Below are positions 9,614-19,053 of a DNA stretch of 64,000 nt, piece after piece. The translations under genes were made by a program, and so were the position numbers. Position 1 is the stretch's first letter. Each line of letters opens with the position of its first letter. The notes under the pieces are model-generated. The model searched no databases and was not told the origin of the DNA. It worked only from the letters and a program-made list of their open reading frames with translations. Source of the stretch: GCA-1730015 sp964583825 (GTDB taxonomy: Bacteria; Pseudomonadota; Gammaproteobacteria; Granulosicoccales; Granulosicoccaceae). Where the stretch lies: assembly GCA_964583825.1 (NCBI GenBank), contig CAZOXM010000010.1, positions 6,494 to 70,493 of the forward strand, written 5' to 3'.

Positions 9614-10558
9614 TCAGGCGGCGCGGTTGAGTGAGTTGTCTCCTGCTTTCAGGAACAATCCGTTTGTTGCATCGTAGATCGCATTCTTGCCGCTACGCTT
9701 TGCGGTATACATGGCGCTGTCTGCGGCGGTAACCAGCTTATCCAGGCTGTTCCCATCGGTCGGAAATTCAGCGATACCAATACTCGCAGAAAGTTGCACG
9801 GAACGTCCGCGGATAGAAATCGGTGTTTGTATTTGCCGGTTGAGCGCAGAAGCGAGCTCAGCCATACGCTCGCGGTTTGCGTTTTTCAGGTACACCAGGA
9901 ATTCATCACCACCGATTCTGGCGATCATGCCGCTGCTGTCGATAACCGCTTTGCAGCGTTGACCGACTGTTTTAAGCACGGCATCCCCGATCACGTGGCC
10001 GTAGTTGTCGTTAATCGGTTTGAAGCCGTCAAGATCAATAAAAAACAAGCCGAACTGATCTGAACTTCTGCGACACTCGGTCAGGGCCGCCTTGATATGT
10101 TCAAAGATCAGGTTGCGGTTTGGTAGTTCTGTTACCGGATCGTAGAACGCAAGCTTCTTTACTCGTTCCTCTGACTGGCGGAGTGCATCCTGAATCGAGC
10201 GTCGTTCCGAGATGTCCACAACAAAGCCATCCAAATACTCGACAGTATCGCCATTCATAATGCCAACACCCTGCTCGGATACCCAGCGTGTCACGTTATT
10301 TCGATCAACAAGACGATACTCGATGTCCCATCCGACCTTGTTTTCGATGGCCGAATGCACCTGGTTTTCCACCATTTCGACGTCTGCCGGATGAATCAGG
10401 CTGGCGAAACTGGTGACCCGATTACCCACGAGTTCATCCGGCCGGTAGCCGGTTAAAGGCTCGATACCGGCGCTCATAAACCGCATAGTCCAGTGTTCAT
10501 CGCAGGAACATCGCCAGAACACACCCGGTATGTTGTCCATGAGGGTTTTGAAATCCAT
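9614..10558 (-). CDS. PAS domain diguanylate cyclase
   Basis: A 314-residue soluble cyclase expected to make cyclic di-GMP. A PAS domain with its PAC tail covers residues about 1-120 (VFWRCSCDEHWTMRFMSAGIEPLTG, starting WRC, continues to VDISERR). A GGDEF domain follows from about 135 with an intact RIGGDEF motif near 230. The RxxD inhibitory site normally placed just before GGDEF is absent (DSSG at that place), so product feedback is probably lost. There are no membrane segments. No EAL or HD-GYP domain is present. Confidence 0.92.
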   Translation of the reverse strand: MDFKTLMDNIPGVFWRCSCDEHWTMRFMSAGIEPLTGYRPDELVGNRVTSFASLIHPADVEMVENQVHSAIENKVGWDIEYRLVDRNNVTRWVSEQGVGIMNGDTVEYLDGFVVDISERRSIQDALRQSEERVKKLAFYDPVTELPNRNLIFEHIKAALTECRRSSDQFGLFFIDLDGFKPINDNYGHVIGDAVLKTVGQRCKAVIDSSGMIARIGGDEFLVYLKNANRERMAELASALNRQIQTPISIRGRSVQLSASIGIAEFPTDGNSLDKLVTAADSAMYTAKRSGKNAIYDATNGLFLKAGDNSLNRAA

Positions 10559-10828
10559 GTTTTCGCCCGGATCGTTTATGGGTGCTAGCGACGGAAACAG
10601 GTGATTGTTGAGACCTGTGCGGAAGTTCGGTCAAATCCATGACTGTCACCCGTGAACCTGTTTCAGGACCCTGCTTTTATCGTTTAGGTTACCTGATGAG
10701 CAGCCGATATCGTGCGGTTCGACTGAGCCGAGTGGGAATAGCTGCCAAAGTTATCTCTGAACATTCAATTATCTATAAATCAACCGCTAACAAAGTAATA
10801 ACGATGTCACTCAAGAGATTTCGAGTCT

Positions 10829-13249
10829 ATGTTGCCGGTTCCTGTCAGGTTTTTACTTTCAGTGGTAAGTGTCTCGCTCCTGTTGCAGGGGTGCAGCAGC
10901 GATGATGATGGCGAGCTGCTTAGGGGTGTCTTTCTGGACAGTCCCGTCTCCGGACTTAAATATGAATCAGCCTCAGTCGAGGGTTTCACCGAACCCGACG
11001 GCAGTTACTATTATGCTGAGGGAGAAACCATAGTCTTCTCAATTGGAGAACTCTCCTTTCCGCCAGTGCCCGGTGCGCCTACAATTACACCGCTCGAAAT
11101 TGCGCAGGTGGACGATGTTGAAGATGAAAAGACGGTTAATCTGCTGAGATTGCTGCAGTCCATCGATTTCGATCAGGATCCGGATAATGGTATCGAGATT
11201 CCGATTGCCGCGCATGACTTCGTCAAGATTCCCCAGCTTGCTTTCGATGGCAGCATCAGCGTCGTTGATTTTATCGATGATGTTATCGATCAAACCTATT
11301 CGGGAGACCGCCCCTTGGTCGACAGTGAAGCTGCTGTCGAGCATTTCGTTAACACGCTCAGTCGCGATGCAGCAGAAGAATCGATGGTAATCGATACCGC
11401 TGCGTTATCGTATCTGGTGGAAAAAGATGAAACATTTGAAGGTGCGTTTCTGTCGGTGCAGTCAGCACAGTATGCGCTGAATGTGCAAGGTGACTGGGAA
11501 AGTGGACTTGCCGAGCTCAATCACAATGTGCTGCGATTGAAGTCTGCGGGTGGCACCAACCGATTTGTTACCTCAGGCACTCAGCAGAACCAGTTGGTCT
11601 ATTGCATTGCGAACCGCCCTACCGCGATTGACGAGTGCGGTGACAATGCCAGATTGTTTGCCGTGTTCGACAATGAAGTCGCAGCAGCTGACTACATCTG
11701 GCCGGTCATTGACGAGATGCCGGAACCGGGCATTGGTGCTGCCGTTGATCTTGAGGAAAACACCGATGACTCCGGTGTCGATAGCGAGGCTGCCACTCAG
11801 GACACAACAACCGGGAACGAAACCGGCGATACCCCGGCTGATAACACTGACATTCAGGTGGACAACACCCCGGATCTGGAGTCCGGTGTGGTGGTACCTG
11901 GCCAGTCTGCAGGCCAATCATCTGGTCAAACCGCTGGTAGTGTGCCTGAAGTCAATGTGGATTCCGGCGACGTACAGATCGACAGTTCGACTGATCAGCA
12001 AAGCAGCGAACAATCCACCGACAATGACTCGCAGGGCAACACCACAACTGACAGAGGTACGGTTGACACAGGCACAGTGGCTTCAGGTAGTACTGTGCCA
12101 GAAGTGCCAGTCACTGATGCATCACAAGTACCGGAGACAGATACTTCGCCGCAACCACCGACATCAGGTGATACTGTCCAGCCACCGGCGGAGCAGGCTG
12201 CTCGCGCTGTTGTGGCGAGCACCAATTGTCCCGAAACCGCCAAAGCGCCGGTGCAATTGTCAGTGGTGGCCAGCGCACCTGCCGGCTGTCAGTGGACACC
12301 GTTCGAATCCAGTCCGTGGTCGTGGAACTCCTCTTACGACAGTGAAGCGAATATTGTTAATGCCTCTGAGGCTGGTACCTATCAGGGGAGCTTCGAACAC
12401 ACTTGCATAGAAGCTTCCACTGGTGAAACTGTCACGGTTACCGCGTCATGCAGTGTCGATGTGAAGCCGGCGCTCGGGCCTGAGGATATTACGGATCTCT
12501 TTTTTATCACCGGGCAATCCAACGCGGCAGGTTTGCAAACTGCATTCGATGCATCCGTCGATGTACCGGACAACCGCGTATTTGCGTTCACTGACAATGG
12601 CTGGCAGGTAGCGGCGTTACAGCAGAACTGGGAACTTTCCATCCCGGGCAACTTCTCCGCTCAGGACTCATCCAGATCACCCTACAATCACGTGGGTTTC
12701 CAGTTATCAAAATCGATCGCAGAGAAGTCGAACCGTGTAGTGGGGCTGGTTGTACTCACTGCACCCGGAGAGGGTATCAGTCACTGGGATTTCAACAGTG
12801 AGTTCTTCGTCGAGATTCGTGAGAAAGCCACCGCTGCACTCAATGAACTGCCGCACAAGAGTCAGTTCGATGCGATGCTTTGGATGCAGGGTGAGACCGA
12901 CTGGTTGTTTGAAGGCACTGCGGACCCCGGCGCAACCGGCTTTGCCGATCAATCGAGTGAGGCGTTTAAAAACTACTATCCAACCAAACTCTTTCAGCTC
13001 ATCAGTAACCTTAGAGGCGAAAACTGGTTCCGTTTCGATGGCAGGTTTGTCTGCACGGAAACGAAGAAAGCGGCATTGAATCCTCACCTGATGGCACTGA
13101 ACTGGGACGACGACCCCTACAGTGGTTGTGCGGCCGCCTCCGATCTGCCCACACGTTCCAGTGATCCTTTCGGCAACCACTTCTCTGCGGGATCGTTGCG
13201 CACACTCGGGCAGCGAATCGCCGATGTTTATCTGGCCATGGAAAACTAA
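10829..13249 (+). CDS. Large lipoprotein with sialate O-acetylesterase (SASA/DUF303) domain
   Basis: An 806-residue surface or periplasmic lipoprotein. The signal peptide ends in lipobox LLQGC. Residues about 25-280 form an unrecognised domain rich in acidic residues. Residues about 290-450 are a low-complexity linker of Ser, Thr, Asp, Gln and Gly. A small Cys-containing beta domain (about 460-545) leads into the esterase domain, which has the nucleophile motif FFITGQSNAAG near 560, WMQGETDW near 690 and DPFGNHFSAG near 785. SASA enzymes remove acetyl groups from sugars; the exact substrate is unknown. It stands alone, with a terminator right behind it. Confidence 0.82.
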   Translation: MLPVPVRFLLSVVSVSLLLQGCSSDDDGELLRGVFLDSPVSGLKYESASVEGFTEPDGSYYYAEGETIVFSIGELSFPPVPGAPTITPLEIAQVDDVEDEKTVNLLRLLQSIDFDQDPDNGIEIPIAAHDFVKIPQLAFDGSISVVDFIDDVIDQTYSGDRPLVDSEAAVEHFVNTLSRDAAEESMVIDTAALSYLVEKDETFEGAFLSVQSAQYALNVQGDWESGLAELNHNVLRLKSAGGTNRFVTSGTQQNQLVYCIANRPTAIDECGDNARLFAVFDNEVAAADYIWPVIDEMPEPGIGAAVDLEENTDDSGVDSEAATQDTTTGNETGDTPADNTDIQVDNTPDLESGVVVPGQSAGQSSGQTAGSVPEVNVDSGDVQIDSSTDQQSSEQSTDNDSQGNTTTDRGTVDTGTVASGSTVPEVPVTDASQVPETDTSPQPPTSGDTVQPPAEQAARAVVASTNCPETAKAPVQLSVVASAPAGCQWTPFESSPWSWNSSYDSEANIVNASEAGTYQGSFEHTCIEASTGETVTVTASCSVDVKPALGPEDITDLFFITGQSNAAGLQTAFDASVDVPDNRVFAFTDNGWQVAALQQNWELSIPGNFSAQDSSRSPYNHVGFQLSKSIAEKSNRVVGLVVLTAPGEGISHWDFNSEFFVEIREKATAALNELPHKSQFDAMLWMQGETDWLFEGTADPGATGFADQSSEAFKNYYPTKLFQLISNLRGENWFRFDGRFVCTETKKAALNPHLMALNWDDDPYSGCAAASDLPTRSSDPFGNHFSAGSLRTLGQRIADVYLAMEN

Positions 13250-13289
13250 CAGACGGGTGCCGACAGATTTAAGGTGAACTGATCAGCAA

Positions 13290-13312
13290 AGGTCCCGGCT
13301 TGGTCGGGACCT
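13290..13312. terminator. Hairpin between convergent genes
   Basis: Perfect 8-base arms AGGTCCCG and CGGGACCT around a 7-base loop, with an A-run on the left flank that reads as a short T-run on the minus strand. It overlaps the stop of the minus-strand glycosyltransferase gene and follows the esterase gene, so it likely serves both. Confidence 0.65.
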
Positions 13313-14057
13313 ACAAGTTGCGATGAATAACCTTGATTCTCAGCAGCTGAATCAGCATGGCAATTGAGTCGCAAATTGGAGACACGGTTGAACGTTTATC
13401 GTGTTTCCAGTCGACGGCTACCTCAGTAATCCTGCAGCCGATTTTTTTTGCAATGTGCAGGTGTTCCACATCGAAACAAAAACCGTAGGTTTTTTGTCGA
13501 ACGGCTATTTCCCGTGCTGCCTGTCTGGTATAGGCTTTAAAGCCACACTGACTGTCACGGACATCCAGCAAGCGTGCGGCGCGGGCTATAAAATTAAAAG
13601 TGCGGCTCATGACCGATCGGACGAACCCTCTGCCGCTGACGGTTGAATCCTTCAGGTGGCGCGAGCCGATCACGACATCGTAACCATCGTATATTTTGCC
13701 CAAGAGCTTGTCGATTTCGGAAATCGGTGTGGCACAGTCGGCATCGGTAAACACGATAATATCTGCATCTGCCTTGAGCAGACCTCTGGCAATAGAGTAC
13801 CCTTTGCCCATGTTTTGCAGATTTTCTTCCAGTATTCCAGCATTCTGGGAATGAAACTCCGCGCCGTAGATGTCGACGAATTTCACGATTTCCTTCGTCA
13901 TGTCACTGCTGCCGTCATCAACAACCAGTACAGATGATGGGTAGGGCTGATGCTCAAGGTACGCCTTGATGTTGTACAGTGAGGCGGCGATTCGCTCCTG
14001 CTCGTTGTACACCGGCACCACCACAGTAACGCTAGGCAGTGTTTCTTTGTTCATCAT
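13311..14057 (-). CDS. Family 2 glycosyltransferase, polyprenyl/dolichyl-phosphate sugar synthase type
   Basis: About 248 residues. It has the GT-A fold signature SVTVVVPVYNEQERI, then VLVVDDGSSD, then DADIIVFTDADCATP, and RDSQCGFKAYTRQAA, close to dolichyl-phosphate beta-glucosyltransferase and ArnC-type enzymes that load a sugar onto a polyprenyl phosphate carrier. Unlike ArnC it lacks C-terminal membrane segments. Two ATGs at 14057 and 14054 follow a CAGG site; a longer start at 14072 is less likely. It overlaps the EamA half-transporter upstream and appears to be the last gene of a four-gene unit with the GT39 at 14928. Confidence 0.85.
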   Translation of the reverse strand: MMNKETLPSVTVVVPVYNEQERIAASLYNIKAYLEHQPYPSSVLVVDDGSSDMTKEIVKFVDIYGAEFHSQNAGILEENLQNMGKGYSIARGLLKADADIIVFTDADCATPISEIDKLLGKIYDGYDVVIGSRHLKDSTVSGRGFVRSVMSRTFNFIARAARLLDVRDSQCGFKAYTRQAAREIAVRQKTYGFCFDVEHLHIAKKIGCRITEVAVDWKHDKRSTVSPICDSIAMLIQLLRIKVIHRNL

Positions 14058-14406
14058 GAACCTGCCCGTCACTTTGAGGGTTGCATGCCGACAGGGTGAC
14101 TCCCGCCATCACCAGCAACAGTCCGATTGTTTTATTCAGGCTTAATTCTTCCTGAAGACCGGGACAGAAGAACGCGCCGACATAGACCAGCAGATATCCT
14201 GTGCTGAGCAACGGGTATGCGAAACTCAGCTCATACTTTTTTAATGCAATGATCCAGCTCAGCATGGCAAAGCCGTAGCAACTGATCCCGAAGATCAGTA
14301 GCGGGTGTGGTGTCACAGAATCCATCTGCTGCAAACCGCTTTTCATAGCGAGCTGGGACACGGCACCTGCCACTATTGAAATGATCAGTGCACACAGGCT
14401 ATGCAT
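14032..14406 (-). CDS. Small four-helix EamA/SMR-like transporter subunit (ArnF-like)
   Basis: A 124-residue membrane protein with four hydrophobic helices, half the size of a normal EamA permease. The sequence AIISIVAGAVSQLAMKSGLQ and the helix with SFAYPLLSTGYLLVY resemble the ArnE/ArnF pair that flips lipid-linked aminoarabinose. It overlaps the GT2 start and lies two bases after the other half (14409), consistent with a heterodimer. Confidence 0.78.
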   Translation of the reverse strand: MHSLCALIISIVAGAVSQLAMKSGLQQMDSVTPHPLLIFGISCYGFAMLSWIIALKKYELSFAYPLLSTGYLLVYVGAFFCPGLQEELSLNKTIGLLLVMAGVTLSACNPQSDGQVHDEQRNTA

Positions 14407-14408
14407 GA

Positions 14409-14774
14409 TCAGCCTGCAAATAGAAACAACAGGCCGGTAACGATAATCGCGGAGCCCACCACCCGATGGGGGTGAATTTGCTCATTGAATCTCCATCGTG
14501 CCAGCAATGGCACGAGGATAAAGTTCAAACTAAGGAGCGGGTAGGCGACACTGACATCCAGTTGTTTCAATACCAGCAACCAGGTCGACATCCCGGCCGT
14601 TAACAGCAGTGCACTGTTGATTAGCGACGGGTTGCAGGCCATGGCGGTGAGGCCGTTGTTTCTTTTGTTGCCTGCGGCATCCATCGCCGCCTGTTTCTGC
14701 AGCAATTGTGCAAAGCTGGTGCAGCCTATGGTTATTGCTGCGAGCAACAGTGTGGTCGCTGTCACAGTCACCAC
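14409..14774 (-). CDS. Small four-helix EamA/SMR-like transporter subunit (ArnE-like)
   Basis: A 121-residue membrane protein with four helices and DVSVAYPLLSLNFILVPLLA, the counterpart of SFAYPLLS in its neighbour. The two genes are two bases apart and are probably a duplicated pair that forms one flippase. By analogy with ArnE/ArnF they may move a polyprenyl-phosphate sugar across the inner membrane; the sugar is not known. Confidence 0.78.
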   Translation of the reverse strand: MVTVTATTLLLAAITIGCTSFAQLLQKQAAMDAAGNKRNNGLTAMACNPSLINSALLLTAGMSTWLLVLKQLDVSVAYPLLSLNFILVPLLARWRFNEQIHPHRVVGSAIIVTGLLFLFAG

Positions 14775-14927
14775 TACAGTCTCCTGAATAATGCAGGTAG
14801 ATGTCGGCGGTTGCTCGTGTTCGTGAAGGCCCGTCGCACCTGCAGTGATCCCGTTTTGTGATGAAAATACAGGATTGCCGGTGTGCTGTTAAAGACCGGT
14901 TCGCACCAGAAGATTGTGCGGCTCAAT

Positions 14928-16463
14928 TTACTGGTTGATTTCGACTGCGACCGGATCGCTTAGTGAGTAGAGACTGATGGTGCCGCGAGTATGAGCGGTC
15001 ATAATCGGGGAAAGAAGGTAGTTCTGCTGAAACTGCAGTTGGTAGCCACGCAGTTGCATTATATTTCGCAGCGTTGTGTTCAGCGCCGGGTGGATCGCAT
15101 CCGTCAGTAGTACATGATCAAATTTACGATCCCAGATAGCGTCTTTGACGTCATCCACAGTGTGATCACCATCAAGGTCATTGTCGAGCCAGGTAGTTTC
15201 GCGAATTTGCGCCTGTGCAAGTTCACCGTATTTCAGGTACCGGAATAAATACGGGTCCTCACTGAGAATCCGGCCATTCATTTTTTCGATGCTCACTTGT
15301 GCCAGCAGATGGGTGACGTCCGGATAGCCGCGTTGTGTCTGCTGCAGCTGCACATGGTTGATCGCGATATAAAGTGCCATGCATACGCTCAGTATCCACC
15401 AGCGATACCGATGTACAGGGTAAGTCAGTTGCGCCCGGGCGCGGACCCAGTGCATGATCAGCCATGCCGTCGCGCAGGACAGAAAGAGGTTGGTATAGGT
15501 CAGGTGTTTATACAGGGAAATCAGATTGCGCCCGTGCAGGTGATACAAAAAAAGCGGCAGGCTGAATAAGAGCAAAGCCACGATAATGCGCCAGGCCCCC
15601 GCTTGTGCGGCCGGGAGCCGCCGGGCAACAATCAAAGCCAGAATCGATGGCACCAAAAGCAGCCAGGTATGGTTGAGCGATCGGCTCAGAATTTCCCGGT
15701 ATGTCGCGTTGGCAACATGAGTGCCGCTAATTTGTACCTTGTATAACACTTGTAAGTCCACCCAGTGGATACTTACATACAGCGTCAGCCCCGCTACCAT
15801 CACCGCACAAAAAACAATGAAGGACCGCAAAGAGTAATACAGCAGCGCCGCGGCGATTAGCAGTACGTAGGCAAATGTGGTGTACTTTGCGAGCACTGCA
15901 ACCAGCAGCAGCGAAGCCCCGGCTGCCGCAAAAATCACCTGCCCGAGTGCACCAGTCTTCCCTTTACTGCTGCGCACGCTATACAACAGTGGCGCGAGCG
16001 CCAGCGTAAACAGTGCGAAGCTGATCGCATCATACGTTGCGATCTTACTGGTAAAAATATGGCTGCTGTGTACGGCCATGAGTAGCGTGGCACACAATGC
16101 CGTGCGGTGTGACTGCCACAGTGCCCTTGCGAACCAGTACACACCGGCCAGAGAGGCGGCACCGAACACCGCTGCCAGCGATCTTGCACCGCGCAAACCG
16201 CCCAGCCACTGATCGGCTGCTGCGAACAGGTACCAGCTGAAATTTGCGCCGAAAATATACGTATGGGTGGGCCAGTCGAGTCCGTTAAGCAGCGATTTAC
16301 CGACAAACAGATAATCGTACTCATCCATGTGTCCGGCGCGGAAATCGAGCAGCGTGCGTTGTATAACGGTGTACACAACCGCCACGGCGATCACCGCAAA
16401 CAACAGCATCACGCCGCTGCAGCGCTCGGTCGCTCGACTGAATAGAGTATTACTTTCCCGCAT
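14928..16463 (-). CDS. GT39/ArnT-like membrane glycosyltransferase
   Basis: A 511-residue inner-membrane protein with about ten to twelve hydrophobic segments. The first periplasmic loop carries HMDEYDYLFVGKSLLNG, whose acidic pair matches the catalytic loop of PMT/ArnT transferases using polyprenyl-phosphate sugars, and WPTHTYIFGANFSWY follows. A soluble C-terminal part (about 390-511) is periplasmic. It is the first of four minus-strand genes with a GT2 and two EamA halves. What it glycosylates (lipid A, protein or glycan) cannot be told. Confidence 0.8.
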   Translation of the reverse strand: MRESNTLFSRATERCSGVMLLFAVIAVAVVYTVIQRTLLDFRAGHMDEYDYLFVGKSLLNGLDWPTHTYIFGANFSWYLFAAADQWLGGLRGARSLAAVFGAASLAGVYWFARALWQSHRTALCATLLMAVHSSHIFTSKIATYDAISFALFTLALAPLLYSVRSSKGKTGALGQVIFAAAGASLLLVAVLAKYTTFAYVLLIAAALLYYSLRSFIVFCAVMVAGLTLYVSIHWVDLQVLYKVQISGTHVANATYREILSRSLNHTWLLLVPSILALIVARRLPAAQAGAWRIIVALLLFSLPLFLYHLHGRNLISLYKHLTYTNLFLSCATAWLIMHWVRARAQLTYPVHRYRWWILSVCMALYIAINHVQLQQTQRGYPDVTHLLAQVSIEKMNGRILSEDPYLFRYLKYGELAQAQIRETTWLDNDLDGDHTVDDVKDAIWDRKFDHVLLTDAIHPALNTTLRNIMQLRGYQLQFQQNYLLSPIMTAHTRGTISLYSLSDPVAVEINQ

Positions 16464-16512
16464 GCTGTAATTATCGGCGGATCAGTCAGCCCCTTCATGC
16501 GGGGTTGGCGAA

Positions 16513-17709
16513 TTACAGCAAGCCCTTTTTCAAACGTCTGATTAGAAAGCGCGCCGGGTGTAGCGCGTGTTTAAAAGCAGCCGGTGTCGACTTTTCACCA
16601 AAAATGATGTCCGTCAGAATTTCTGCACAAAGGGGTGCCTGTGTCACACCGCGGGATCCAAGGCCGGTCAGCAGATAAAGGCCCCGTCGGTATGTCGCCG
16701 GTGGGTAATGCTTGCGGTGCCTGCCGTGATGCAGATCGCGATAGCTGCTTAGATAGTGTGCGGTATCGGGGGCAGCACCGACCAGCGGCAAACGGTCTGT
16801 GGTGGTGCATCGAACACCGGACCATGATCGACGCCACGAGTCATCGCTTACTGCGACATGCAGTTTGCACCTGGATAAATTCACTGCATCGTCCACTGCA
16901 GTATTCGCGGCCACTGTACTGCCGCGATGAAACGTCGCACCGGACCACAAACCATCACTGGTGGGTATCAGATAACCGTCATCGCACAGCACAGGACCTG
17001 TGTGTGCACTTTCAAAAAGACTGATCTGCCCGCTGACCGGAGTCAGGTGTAACTCCGGTGCCCAGCGCTGTGCTGCCATGGCGTTGGCAAGTATTAAAAG
17101 CTGACCACACCCGAGCAACCTGCCATCGCGGTCAATTGCATGCCAGTCTCCGTTGTGCTGCTGTATCGTATCGACGGCGGTATTAAAAACACACCGTATG
17201 TTTTGCTGCTTCAGCCACTGGTGACAAAGGGTCGATGGCCTCAGCGCGCCCGCCCGATCTGAGTACAGTGCTGCATGCGGGCCTTTCTCTTGTGCCGGCG
17301 AGGCAGGTTGCCAGTGCGTGGCGTGTTCGCAGGGTTGGTGCGCCGTTACTGACTGGAGCAGACCGGTGACTTGCAGGCTCATATTGCAGCGGTCGAGCTC
17401 TGCACACAGGGTATCGAAACACTGGCTGATAAATGTCTGTTCAATCGACTTGCCGGCAGAGACCGCCGGTTTGCAAATAGCTACCGGTACGGATGAAGTG
17501 GCCAGAGCAGCGTCTGGCAGCGCGTCGAACACGGTGCAGTGCATGCCTCTGCGTGCCAGGGCGCTGGCAATTGCACAACCGCCGAGTCCGGCACCAACAA
17601 TCAGCGCGTGATCACTGCTTTTGAAATGAAAGTCCGGTGCTTCGACACCGACGGTGCGTCGTGCGTCAGTGTTGCTCAGCGTAGTGCTCGGTGACGTACT
17701 GGCTGACAA
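16513..17709 (-). CDS. FAD-dependent oxidoreductase, MnmC C-terminal domain type, free-standing
   Basis: A 398-residue flavoprotein of the DAO superfamily. It has the dinucleotide motif ALIVGAGLGGCAIASALARR and the MnmC-specific ending GLYLLTGLGSRGVTQAPL followed by ALHPARFLIRRLKKG. In E. coli MnmC this domain oxidises cmnm5U34 to nm5U34 in tRNA, and a fused N-terminal methyltransferase domain finishes mnm5U. Here the methyltransferase is missing, so a separate MnmD would be needed. The start overlaps the ispG stop by 44 bases on the same strand, suggesting coupling. Confidence 0.85.
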   Translation of the reverse strand: MSASTSPSTTLSNTDARRTVGVEAPDFHFKSSDHALIVGAGLGGCAIASALARRGMHCTVFDALPDAALATSSVPVAICKPAVSAGKSIEQTFISQCFDTLCAELDRCNMSLQVTGLLQSVTAHQPCEHATHWQPASPAQEKGPHAALYSDRAGALRPSTLCHQWLKQQNIRCVFNTAVDTIQQHNGDWHAIDRDGRLLGCGQLLILANAMAAQRWAPELHLTPVSGQISLFESAHTGPVLCDDGYLIPTSDGLWSGATFHRGSTVAANTAVDDAVNLSRCKLHVAVSDDSWRRSWSGVRCTTTDRLPLVGAAPDTAHYLSSYRDLHHGRHRKHYPPATYRRGLYLLTGLGSRGVTQAPLCAEILTDIIFGEKSTPAAFKHALHPARFLIRRLKKGLL

Positions 17710-18883
17710 TATCCTGAAAGTCGCGGGCGATATTGTCGCCCTTGAGCGTCACCGTTTTTTCACCGTCTACATAAACCGGTGCCACTGGTCGCTCGCCGGT
17801 GCCGGGCAGACTGATGCCGATGTTGGCGTGCTTGCTTTCTCCGGGTCCGTTTACCACGCAACCCATCACCGCGACGGTCATGTCCTCCACGCCGCGGTGC
17901 GTCTTGCGCCACTCGGGCATCGCTTCCCGAAGATACGACTGGATATCTTCTGCCAGTTGCTGGAACACCGTGCTCGTCGTGCGTCCGCACCCGGGGCAGG
18001 CGGTTACCATCGGCGTGAAAGACCGCAGCCCCATGGTCTGCAAAATCTCCTGAGCGACCACGACTTCTTTGGTGCGGTCGCCGTCCGGTTCCGGCGTCAG
18101 CGAAATGCGAATAGTGTCGCCGATGCCCTGCTGCAGCAGTACTGCCAGTGCAGCGGTCGACGCGACAATGCCCTTGCTGCCCATGCCCGCTTCGGTCAGG
18201 CCCAGATGCAGCGCATAGTCGCAGGAGTCAGCGAGTGTCTGGTATACGCTGATCAGATCTTGTACCCGGCTCATTTTGCAGCTCACAACAATGCGCTCTG
18301 CGGGCAGGCCGATGTGCTCGGCGGCGGCGGCGCTTTCCAGTGCTGACCGCACTACCGCATCGCGATAGATCTGCGACAGCGGCAGGGGCGATGCAGTGGC
18401 GGCGTTTTCGTCCAGCATGCGGGCCAGCAGTTCCTGGTCCAGGCTGCCCCAGTTGGCGCCTATACGCACCGGCTTATCCAGCCGTGCCGCGATTTCAATC
18501 ATGGATGCAAACTGCTCATCGCGCTTTTTGCCCTTGCCCACATTGCCTGGATTGATGCGAAACTTGGCCAGCGCCTCGGCACAGGCCGGGTGAGTGCTGA
18601 GCAGTTTGTGCCCGTTGAAGTGAAAGTCGCCCACCAGCGGCACGTGGCAATCCATCGCAGCGAGACGGTCGCGTATTTCGGGGACCGCGCGCGCCGCGTC
18701 GTCGTTGTTCACGGTAATTCGCACCAGTTCGGAGCCGGCCCGGGCCAGATCCGCGACCTGCATGGCTGTGCGAACCACATCGGCGGTGTCGGTGTTGGTC
18801 ATCGACTGGACGACCACCGGGTTCTCACCGCCGATTATCGTGTTTTCAACGCGGACGCCGTTCGTCCGTTTGCGTACTATCAT
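17666..18883 (-). CDS. ispG: 4-hydroxy-3-methylbut-2-enyl-diphosphate synthase
   Basis: IspG (GcpE), the iron-sulfur enzyme that converts methylerythritol cyclodiphosphate to HMBPP, the penultimate step of the MEP isoprenoid pathway. The 405-residue length is normal for the bacterial two-domain form. The start NTIIGGENPVVVQSMTNTDT is characteristic, and the cluster ligands lie in TACPGCGRTT and MGCVVNGPGE in the last third. It is divergent from hrcA and overlaps the mnmC-type gene downstream. Confidence 0.97.
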   Translation of the reverse strand: MIVRKRTNGVRVENTIIGGENPVVVQSMTNTDTADVVRTAMQVADLARAGSELVRITVNNDDAARAVPEIRDRLAAMDCHVPLVGDFHFNGHKLLSTHPACAEALAKFRINPGNVGKGKKRDEQFASMIEIAARLDKPVRIGANWGSLDQELLARMLDENAATASPLPLSQIYRDAVVRSALESAAAAEHIGLPAERIVVSCKMSRVQDLISVYQTLADSCDYALHLGLTEAGMGSKGIVASTAALAVLLQQGIGDTIRISLTPEPDGDRTKEVVVAQEILQTMGLRSFTPMVTACPGCGRTTSTVFQQLAEDIQSYLREAMPEWRKTHRGVEDMTVAVMGCVVNGPGESKHANIGISLPGTGERPVAPVYVDGEKTVTLKGDNIARDFQDIVSQYVTEHYAEQH

Positions 18884-19053
18884 ATTTCTGGAATAATCTT
18901 GAGTGGGTGGCGCTTTACTGGATATTGCACGCAGAAGCCACTAAGTTACACCTGCGCGGCCGGATTCGTGTAGCGGGTTCCGGCAATGGAAAACATCAGT
19001 CAATCGCGGGCCGCACCCGCAGGGCAGCAGCAAGACTCGAATTAAAAAACAGT

